A DNA stretch of 25,981 bases from a virus. Below, piece after piece: positions 21,141-25,981 of the stretch; position 1 is the first letter of the stretch, and the number at the start of each line of letters is the position of its first letter. Both the position numbers and the translations under genes were made by a program. The stretch covers positions 1-25,981 of IMG/VR virus record IMGVR_UViG_3300043256_000553, one strand, 5' to 3'. Under the pieces are notes generated by a model. That model was given only the letters and a program-made list of their open reading frames with translations, ran no database searches and had not been told where the DNA came from.

Positions 21141-21388
21141 AACCACCTTGGGACAACCCAGAGAATTGGGCAACGGCCACAACCCGTGGGGAAGCCTACG
21201 GGATGGGCTGGGCCGACTGCGAAGAACGCCACCGAGAGCTTGTGGCGTCGCTGAAGGAAGCGACTGAGCTTCTAAGCTTGTTTGGTGGTGCTCGAGCCCC
21301 CGGCGCAAGCTCGGTGCCAGAGACTCGACGGTTTGACGCTTGGATGAAAGCCAAGGCTGCCCTTACCAAGGCAGGAGTGAAGCCATGA
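21137..21388 (+). CDS. Hypothetical small protein (83 aa)
   Basis: The start ATG overlaps the previous TGA (ATGA), and the stop overlaps the next ATG the same way. It begins MKPPWDNPENWATATTRGEAYGMGWADCEER, then a long amphipathic helix (HRELVASLKEATELLSLFG) and a short C-terminal helix rich in Lys and Ala. It looks helical and cytoplasmic. No family is recognised. It is a small early gene coupled to its neighbours. Confidence 0.65.
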   Translation: MKPPWDNPENWATATTRGEAYGMGWADCEERHRELVASLKEATELLSLFGGARAPGASSVPETRRFDAWMKAKAALTKAGVKP

Positions 21389-21594
21389 CCATCCCACAAC
21401 CGAAGCGGGAAGCCTTCCCATCCCGCATCCGCCCCGCGACGCCAGGTAGCCCGCGGGCTGTGATCATGGCGCGAGACCTAGCCCGCTTCCTAGCTGGCCC
21501 GCTGAGCTTGCGGCGCCGCGTTGTGGCGCCGGGCGTTTTCGTTGTCGCCATAGTAACGGGCAAAGGCCTCATTCTGGACGCGTGGCGAGAATGA
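21385..21594 (+). CDS. Hypothetical small basic protein (69 aa)
   Basis: Starts at ATG 21385 in an ATGA overlap and ends in an ATGA overlap with the microprotein. The N-terminal half is basic and Pro-rich (FPSRIRPATPGSPR). The C-terminal half has a hydrophobic strand-like stretch VVAPGVFVVAIVTG (46-59), too short and Gly/Pro-broken for a sure membrane helix. No family is recognised. Confidence 0.6.
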   Translation: MTIPQPKREAFPSRIRPATPGSPRAVIMARDLARFLAGPLSLRRRVVAPGVFVVAIVTGKGLILDAWRE

Positions 21595-21674
21595 CGTCTA
21601 TCCTGACGTTTTTGGTCTATCTTGCCCTTGTCACGGGCGGGATACACTTCTGGCGCAAGCACTGGCGTCGCTAG
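21591..21674 (+). CDS. 27-aa single-membrane-helix microprotein
   Basis: A gene of only 27 codons, started by an ATG overlapping the previous stop (ATGA). Residues about 4-20 (ILTFLVYLALVTGGIHF) form one hydrophobic helix, followed by a basic tail (WRKHWRR), so the C-terminus should stay in the cytoplasm. Coupling to the upstream gene and the classic charge layout argue for a real product. Possible roles are a holin-like or membrane-modulating peptide, or a partner of the neighbouring small proteins. No homologue can be named at this length. Confidence 0.6.
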   Translation: MTSILTFLVYLALVTGGIHFWRKHWRR

Positions 21675-21694
21675 TCCCGCCTTTGGACTTCTGA

Positions 21695-21732
21695 CCCGCG
21701 CTACTGGCGTCCTCGGTAGCGCGGGCTATACT
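21695..21732 (+). promoter_or_regulatory. 10-bp inverted repeat upstream of a TATACT box
   Basis: CCCGCGCTAC (21695-21704) and GTAGCGCGGG (21716-21725) form perfect arms around 11 bases. TATACT (21727-21732) follows at once and matches five of six -10 bases. The repeat covers the -35 position, as an operator would, in front of the DUF932 gene. As RNA it is a stable hairpin but lacks a T-run, so an attenuator or mRNA end is less likely. Confidence 0.5.
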
Positions 21733-21773
21733 CTGGGCGGCGGAATGTCCCGCCATCAACCGGAGGCACTGAC

Positions 21774-22628
21774 TTGCTATACATGCACTGTGGCGCAGAG
21801 GCCGCAACCCTGGACGATCTGCGGGAGTACGTCCCGCCAACGCGTGAGGAGCTCCGCGCCAAGCTGGGCACGGAGAACGCGGGCAACCGATGGAAGCCCA
21901 TGCTTCACGCAGACCTTGTCGAAACCATCCTTGCGGAAGCGACAAGGCTCAGCCTCGTGGTCCAGCGCACAGCCTACGGAATGAGCAAGGACACGCACTC
22001 CCTGTACGGGTGCATCGATTTCAAGAACAAGAACCCCGGTGCCGATCACGGCTACGCGTTGGGCTTTCGCCACGACAACTTGCAGCGGTTCAAGCTGATC
22101 GGCGTGAGCGCTGCGCGCGTGTTCGTCTGTGACAACGGCGCGATCGTGGGGGACTTCGTGTTTGGCCACAAGCACACTCAACGCACTGAGCTTGCGCCGA
22201 CCGTCAAGGAAGGGATGGTCTTGTGGGCAAATCAGATCGCACGCTTGGCGGAAGTGTTCGATGCCATGAAGGCAACGGCCATCGATGACCGCGACGCAGA
22301 GCACTTGATGATCGAAGGCGCGCGGACGCACTACGCCGAAGAGCTCCGCACCAACGGGAAGCGACGCGTTGAGCGGGCGCCTTGCTACGCGTGGTCGCAG
22401 CTTGGCAAGATCGACCTCGAGTGGAACAACCCGCGGCATGAGGCCTTTGAACCGCGCACCCTTTGGTCTCTGTACAACGCGATCACCGAAGTCGGCAAGC
22501 GCTGGACCCCGCGCAATGTGGAACGCGGGTTGAAAGGATGGCCGGCAATGGTCGCCGACGAGTTCAACCTCGAGGCCATCCGCCCGCAGTTGCTATCGCT
22601 TGAGGCACCGGGCGTGTTCGACAAATGA
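21774..22628 (+). CDS. DUF932-family protein (284 aa)
   Basis: The pattern GFRHDN (97-102), then LIGVSAARVFVCDNGAIVGDF (109-128) and KHT (133-135) is the core of DUF932, a family frequent on phages and plasmids and without a settled function. Length is normal. The start is TTG 21774, because GGAGG lies seven bases upstream; the ATG nine bases later has a spacing too long for that site. The TTG may keep expression low. A candidate promoter with a large inverted repeat lies just upstream. It ends by ATGA overlap with a 30-residue membrane-type peptide. Confidence 0.78.
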   Translation: MLYMHCGAEAATLDDLREYVPPTREELRAKLGTENAGNRWKPMLHADLVETILAEATRLSLVVQRTAYGMSKDTHSLYGCIDFKNKNPGADHGYALGFRHDNLQRFKLIGVSAARVFVCDNGAIVGDFVFGHKHTQRTELAPTVKEGMVLWANQIARLAEVFDAMKATAIDDRDAEHLMIEGARTHYAEELRTNGKRRVERAPCYAWSQLGKIDLEWNNPRHEAFEPRTLWSLYNAITEVGKRWTPRNVERGLKGWPAMVADEFNLEAIRPQLLSLEAPGVFDK

Positions 22629-22717
22629 GACGCGAGACCACCCGTCGAACCCTGACGATCGTTGCTGGCCTTGCTGTGCTGGCCTGCTGGGTAGTCAACG
22701 CATGCGCTTCATCCTGA
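22625..22717 (+). CDS. 30-aa lipoprotein- or membrane-type microprotein
   Basis: The ATG overlaps the DUF932 stop by ATGA. The peptide starts with a positive MRRETTRR, followed by one hydrophobic stretch (TLTIVAGLAVLACWVVNAC) and a very short ASS end. VLAC and VNAC both loosely fit a lipobox, so it may be a tiny lipoprotein or simply one membrane helix. It overlaps the next gene by 16 bases. Its small size makes it easy to miss. Function unknown. Confidence 0.52.
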   Translation: MRRETTRRTLTIVAGLAVLACWVVNACASS

Positions 22718-22914
22718 CCGGCGGCGGGCCGGAGAACGGCCACAGCTACGACGGAGACGATGATCTCAAGGAGTTCGTCTGCATCGACGAGGCTCCTGAG
22801 ATCGTAGGTGCAGTCAAGGGCTACTGCTACAAGCGCACACAGGATGTAAGTGAAGAAGGGTTTGTGGTGTTCAGACTCCACAAAATCACGCCACCAAAGG
22901 TGTGGGATACCTAG
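22702..22914 (+). CDS. Hypothetical acidic protein (70 aa)
   Basis: ATG 22702 begins inside the last codons of the 30-residue gene. The product starts MRFILTGGGPENG, has an acidic stretch (SYDGDDDLKEF) and ends with strands KGYCYKRTQDV and GFVVFRLHKI, giving a small beta-rich protein. No family is recognised. It is the last clear gene before the intrinsic terminator at 23038-23077. Confidence 0.6.
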   Translation: MRFILTGGGPENGHSYDGDDDLKEFVCIDEAPEIVGAVKGYCYKRTQDVSEEGFVVFRLHKITPPKVWDT

Positions 22915-22918
22915 CCAC

Positions 22919-22947
22919 TTGACAACCCTGGAAGTCTGGCACACACT
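22919..22947 (+). promoter_or_regulatory. Candidate promoter TTGACA-N17-CACACT
   Basis: A perfect -35 hexamer TTGACA (22919-22924) is followed after 17 bases by CACACT (22942-22947), a weak -10 that shares the ACACT core seen at other rightward units. It lies five bases after a stop codon and points into a region with no good gene that ends at a strong terminator. Confidence 0.4.
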
Positions 22948-23077
22948 TCGGGTGCAGTTCAGGGTCCGATGGCAAGTCGGGCGCATGGATGTGGTTCTCT
23001 TCGAAGGCGAACCAACGTCGAGAGGTGCACGGTTGATCCCCCGTCAAGTTGACATGGCTTGACGGGGGTTCTTTTTT
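22948..23077 (+). ncRNA. Candidate terminator-ended small RNA
   Basis: Between a candidate promoter (22919-22947) and a strong intrinsic terminator lie about 130 bases with no supported gene. An open frame here runs into the terminator stem and lacks a ribosome site. The layout matches phage small RNAs, but the segment could also be just the trailer of the upstream operon. Confidence 0.35.
23038..23077 (+). terminator. Strong intrinsic terminator
   Basis: CCCCCGTCAAG (23038-23048) pairs perfectly with CTTGACGGGGG (23058-23068) around a 9-base loop, followed by TTCTTTTTT (23069-23077). This is the clearest terminator in the window and ends the rightward string that starts at 20613. The loop contains TTGACA, but no -10 box follows it. 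Confidence 0.9.
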
Positions 23078-23130
23078 GTGCTCTGCTCTCTCGACACCCC
23101 CAAACTTCCTAACCTGGAAGTGGAGTGATC

Positions 23131-24948
23131 ATGCTAGCCGTCGCACTTGCCACCGACCGACCCGAGTTCCTTGTGACCGGGGGAGAACCACGTGGACACG
23201 ATGCTGTCCATAACCGGCTCATCCATATCCCGGGCATGCGACGGGAGCCGGCGAACAACAGCCCGGTCGGCCGCTACCGATTCCCGCTGTCCTACGTGGC
23301 CGCTGCCTCCCTGCTGACGCTCGAGCAAGAGTACCGGGCGCGCTGGGAGGAGCCTGCGCATCAGGCCGCAGAGGGCATGGCACGAGCTCTCCTGGCACGC
23401 GACAGCATGCTTGTGCGCGGCTGCGCCATGGATCTCACATGGCCCACAGACCGCACCCCTCGAGTGCATCAGAAGCGAGCTCTGGCCGCCCTTCATGCGG
23501 TCAACTACCGGCAGCTGGTCACCGACGAAATGGGCGTGGGCAAGAGCCCCCTAGCCCTGTGGGCGTTCTGGGATGTCTACAACCGGCACGCGACTGGGCC
23601 GCACAGCAAGTGGGCACAGCGCATGCTGATCCTTTGCCCCGCCCCTGTGAAACGCAAATGGGTGCGTGAGGTGACTGCCACTCTGGGCATGACAGCCGTA
23701 ATGATCGATGGGCCGGCCAAGAAGAGGGGCGATCAGTTCGTAGAACTGCGCGACGCGACCGTGTGCGTGATGAACTACGACCTGCTGCGCTTCCTGAGTG
23801 AAGCCCAGCGTGAGCAACTTCACCAGTGGGTCTACGATCAGTTCGCGGTCTACGACGAGAGCCACTACCTGCGCAACCACTACAGCGGGCGCAGCAAGTT
23901 CGTGGCCGAGTTCAAGCCTCGGTATCTCCTCGAGCTCACCGGCACGCCGATCGAGAATCAGGTGGACGACCTGTACCACCAGTTGATCCTTCTGCAGCCC
24001 GGTCTCTGGCGCAACGAGTGGGAGTTCGAGAGCCGCTACCTCGAGACCTTCATGCTCAAGGTGGGCGGTGGGAAAAAGAAGGCAACCAAGAAGAAGATCG
24101 CACGCACCAAGAACCTGGATGAATTGAGCCGCGTGCAGACGTGCTACTCGTTCGGCCGCAAGCTCTGTGACGTCACAGACCTCCCGCCGGTTCAAGAGAT
24201 CGAGATTCCGCTCGTGCTCGATGCCCCAGCGCGCAAGTTCTACAAGCAACTGCGCGATTGGTGGCTCCTGGAGTTCGAAGACACGCCTGACGACAATGTC
24301 TTCTCCCCGCGTGTGAAGAGCTCTTTGGAAGCTGCGCAACGCTTGCTGCAGGTAGCCGAGTCCTTCATCGGCGGGGTGCCCGAGCCCCTACTCCCCATGG
24401 TGGCTCAGCAGTCCAAGTACTGGGAGAAGATTCCACACAGACCGAACGAGTTGTTCGCACCGAAGGGCGTCAAGGCCTCTTGGTTGATGGAGACTGTGGA
24501 GAACCTGTGGAAACAGGACCGGCGCAGCGTGGTGTTCTGTCCCTACAACGCCCCGTTGTTCTGGTTCAAGGATCACTGGGGCGACGATGCCCGGCTTCTC
24601 CATGGCGCGTTGTCCTCTGCTGCGAAGGACGAGATCATCGACACGTTCCTTCAAGGCTCGGGGCGCGTGCTGCTTGCGCAGCTGCGCATGGCGATTGGGT
24701 GGGATGCCTACACCGTGCAGGACTGCATCTTCTACGGATGGATGTGGGAGCCTGCCAAGAACCGGCAGGCTGTTGGTCGACTACACCGCATCGGACAGAA
24801 GGGCACGGTCAACGTGTACCACCCGTTCGTTGTGGACACGCTGGAAGAGCGCGTACGTGAAGCCCTAGCTGCCAAAGAGGGCGACGCAGAGAAAGCGCTC
24901 GCACACTGGTCTTTCGCTGACTTGCGAGAGGCTGTTTCTTCAACATGA
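23131..24948 (+). CDS. SNF2-family DEAD/H-box helicase/translocase (605 aa)
   Basis: An ATP-driven DNA translocase. Motifs in order: HQKRA (113-117), Walker A TDEMGVGKSP (131-140), motif II DESH (242-245), motif III LTGTPIEN (269-276), and motif VI QAVGRLHRIGQ (546-556), the SNF2 hallmark. A Lys-rich insert (KKKATKKKIA) sits near the middle. In phages such proteins are thought to act in replication, recombination or counter-defence, but the exact role is unknown. ATG 23131 is preferred over GTG 23125 because GGAG lies five bases upstream. It follows the terminator, so it needs its own promoter or readthrough; none is clear. It ends by ATGA overlap with the next gene. Confidence 0.87.
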   Translation: MLAVALATDRPEFLVTGGEPRGHDAVHNRLIHIPGMRREPANNSPVGRYRFPLSYVAAASLLTLEQEYRARWEEPAHQAAEGMARALLARDSMLVRGCAMDLTWPTDRTPRVHQKRALAALHAVNYRQLVTDEMGVGKSPLALWAFWDVYNRHATGPHSKWAQRMLILCPAPVKRKWVREVTATLGMTAVMIDGPAKKRGDQFVELRDATVCVMNYDLLRFLSEAQREQLHQWVYDQFAVYDESHYLRNHYSGRSKFVAEFKPRYLLELTGTPIENQVDDLYHQLILLQPGLWRNEWEFESRYLETFMLKVGGGKKKATKKKIARTKNLDELSRVQTCYSFGRKLCDVTDLPPVQEIEIPLVLDAPARKFYKQLRDWWLLEFEDTPDDNVFSPRVKSSLEAAQRLLQVAESFIGGVPEPLLPMVAQQSKYWEKIPHRPNELFAPKGVKASWLMETVENLWKQDRRSVVFCPYNAPLFWFKDHWGDDARLLHGALSSAAKDEIIDTFLQGSGRVLLAQLRMAIGWDAYTVQDCIFYGWMWEPAKNRQAVGRLHRIGQKGTVNVYHPFVVDTLEERVREALAAKEGDAEKALAHWSFADLREAVSST

Positions 24949-25403
24949 ATGATCCTTGGTCTAGTCATGTCCGCGGAGTTGCCCTCCGTCTTGCCTTGAA
25001 GAAATGCGGCATCTCTATCGACAATCTATCAGCAGCAAGAATTTACGACGAGTCCATGATGCGTTCGCTACGTTTCTTTCGATGGAAGAAACGCTTCGCA
25101 GGAAGATGTGAAGGGTTACCTGCATACAAAACTGTTTCACCTAAAGGATTTGCTCGGATGAAATCCTTGCGTCGAGAAAAGCAGTTGTTTGGAGCGAAAC
25201 TTTCGTACTCCAAGATTGCGTTCGTTCTGAACGGTGAAGGATTTTGCATGCAAAACGGCAATCCATTTTGCAAAGGAAGCGTTCATCGAATCCTGACTCA
25301 ACGGCAACCACGAAAAAAGAAACCCCTGTTCTCTCACAAGGAAACCACATGGAAAAAGCTGACCGAAAAATTGCTAAAGCAAACCCGCGCTGTCTCGCAA
25401 TAG
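24945..25403 (+). CDS. Basic protein with serine-recombinase-like helix-turn-helix (152 aa)
   Basis: It starts by ATGA overlap with the SNF2 gene. Residues 87-118 (SYSKIAFVLNGEGFCMQNG, then SVHRIL) match the segment of large serine recombinases that reads 'S...IA..LN..G....G.....V..IL', a DNA-binding part. No catalytic serine domain is present, so this is either a solitary DNA-binding protein or a remnant. Both ends are very basic. Base use is visibly AT-richer than neighbouring genes, with many Lys and Phe codons ending in A or T, suggesting recent acquisition. It overlaps the next gene by 55 bases. Confidence 0.6.
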   Translation: MNDPWSSHVRGVALRLALKKCGISIDNLSAARIYDESMMRSLRFFRWKKRFAGRCEGLPAYKTVSPKGFARMKSLRREKQLFGAKLSYSKIAFVLNGEGFCMQNGNPFCKGSVHRILTQRQPRKKKPLFSHKETTWKKLTEKLLKQTRAVSQ

Positions 25404-25615
25404 CTCAAAAGGGCATTCATACAGACATGGATTTTGCTCAATGCATGTCTGCCATGATCTCTGACTTGATCGAAGATAAAATCAACCACCGTATCGGCAA
25501 TGCTGTTTGCAACGCAGCTGGCAAGTTGCTCAAGCTGCACGAGCTCCGCCATAAATACGGAACTGTTGATGCCTCCGGAAATCGCATCCTCGAACTTGCT
25601 CCGAAGGCAGGATGA
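25349..25615 (+). CDS. Small conserved-looking phage protein (88 aa)
   Basis: ATG 25349 lies six to seven bases after AAGGA. The product has a helical N-terminus, then DMDFAQCMSAMISDLIEDKI (25-45) and NAVCNAAGKLLKLHELRHKYG. This resembles small phage or mobile-element proteins with an 'NAVCNAxGKLLK' segment, though the family's function is unknown. It shares the AT-richer start of the preceding gene, and returns to GC-rich use toward its end. The stop overlaps the next ATG (ATGA). Confidence 0.6.
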   Translation: MEKADRKIAKANPRCLAIAQKGIHTDMDFAQCMSAMISDLIEDKINHRIGNAVCNAAGKLLKLHELRHKYGTVDASGNRILELAPKAG

Positions 25616-25884
25616 GCCTCAAGAAGAAGCTCACCGAAGTCGCGACCGCAGCTGCCCAAGAGGCAACGCACACCGAGCGTGGTCGCTGTCTCTGGGTGCT
25701 GTCCCGCGTGATTGCAGAGCTCAAGGAAGACTTCGAGAAGAAGCTCCTGGCTGAATCTCAACGCGAACTTGCACGCATCAAGATGAGCATTGCCGCTGGC
25801 ATCTTCAAGCGCGCACGCCGGCACATCGTTGCTGGCACGCGTCCTCCCGTCGTGCACCGAGACGACAACGGCGAAGAGCCGTGA
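25612..25884 (+). CDS. Hypothetical helical protein (90 aa)
   Basis: Starts by ATGA overlap. Nearly the whole protein is helical and charged: KKKLTEVATAAAQEA, VLSRVIAELKEDFEKKLLAE and RIKMSIAAGIFKRARRHIV. A short Pro/Asp tail follows. A coiled-coil or small bundle is likely, perhaps binding nucleic acid. No family is recognised. The stop overlaps the next start by TGATG. Confidence 0.58.
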   Translation: MSLKKKLTEVATAAAQEATHTERGRCLWVLSRVIAELKEDFEKKLLAESQRELARIKMSIAAGIFKRARRHIVAGTRPPVVHRDDNGEEP

Positions 25885-25981
25885 TGGTGATGGGCAGCAA
25901 CAGTCGCGAGGCCCTCATTGAGCGCATCGCCGCCCTCACCAAGGAGCTGGCCGAGGCGCGGGCGGTCATCGCTGGCGACCC
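25884..25981 (+). CDS. Partial gene at the right edge, N-terminus only
   Basis: ATG 25884 shares a base with the previous stop (TGATG); GTG 25881 and ATG 25890 are in-frame alternatives. The visible part reads MVMGSNSREALIERIAALTKE and continues as an Ala/Glu-rich helix, suggesting a coiled coil. It runs off the window, so no function can be assigned. Confidence 0.5.
   Translation, partial: MVMGSNSREALIERIAALTKELAEARAVIAGD

Noticed and set aside
22850-23062. Plus-strand frame of 70 codons ending in the terminator
   Set aside because: It overlaps the 70-residue gene in another frame and runs into the terminator stem; a gene ending inside its own terminator is unlikely.
23049-23077. TTGACA in the terminator loop considered as promoter for the helicase
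   Set aside because: At the right spacing there is only a T-run and no acceptable -10 sequence.
1-25981. Search for tRNA genes, CRISPR arrays, reverse transcriptase or integrase
   Set aside because: No cloverleaf with a T-arm signature, no regularly spaced repeats of CRISPR type, no YxDD reverse transcriptase and no tyrosine or serine integrase catalytic domain was seen by reading.

Overview
The window is part of the genome of a double-stranded DNA tailed bacteriophage, or of a closely related prophage. It carries a terminase large subunit, a portal, a scaffold, a major capsid protein of the SU10/DUF5309 type and a head-tail adaptor, all packed into one leftward gene string. No ribosomal RNA, tRNA, integrase, CRISPR array or insertion sequence was seen. 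The host is probably a Gram-negative bacterium, because two phage genes begin with twin-arginine (Tat) signal peptides and one begins with a lipoprotein signal. The DNA is GC-rich by eye, except for one visibly AT-richer patch near 24.95-25.42 kb. Close relatives probably come from metagenomes, but this cannot be tested here.

Layout. Genes from 19937 down to 1 all lie on the minus strand. They are mostly linked by ATGA, GTGA, TTGA or TGATG stop/start overlaps, so they look like one long late operon of about 20 kb read from a control region at 19.94-20.61 kb. In transcription order it encodes: a Tat-signal protein, two conserved phage proteins, an Acb2/Tad1-like anti-defence hairpin protein, an EF-hand lipoprotein, a second Tat-signal protein and a probable small terminase. 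Next come two GT9-like glycosyltransferases, a B12-binding-type radical SAM enzyme, a methyltransferase and a GT2 glycosyltransferase, then the large terminase. After it come a hypothetical protein, a zinc protein, a GT-A-like protein, a CgeB-like glycosyltransferase and a DUF115/MptE-like protein. The string ends with two tiny basic proteins, portal, small helical proteins, scaffold, capsid, two zinc-ribbon proteins and a fused jelly-roll/adaptor protein. From 20613 the plus strand carries the opposite string: a DUF2786-like/zinc protein, several very small genes including two 27-30 residue membrane-type microproteins, a DUF932 protein, a strong intrinsic terminator, an SNF2-family helicase and a short string of small genes running off the right edge.

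How the genes work together. The left half builds and packages the head. The unusual part is a nine-gene sugar/methyl/radical-SAM cluster nested between small terminase, large terminase and portal. It suggests that the phage makes or rearranges a glycan, to decorate virion proteins, its DNA or the host surface, on the same schedule as head assembly. The start of the late operon looks like a host-interaction cassette combining exported proteins, a lipoprotein and a nucleotide-sponge-like anti-defence protein. The rightward genes look early or regulatory.

The roughly 675-base divergent region holds several candidate control elements: three AAACCGG repeats before the first late gene, a CCTGATA/TATCAGG inverted repeat, a G9 tract inside an inverted repeat, five roughly helically phased TGAT repeats, GC-rich hairpins and two copies of a TACACT motif that recurs before rightward genes. 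Family assignments come from recognising motifs by eye, without any database search.
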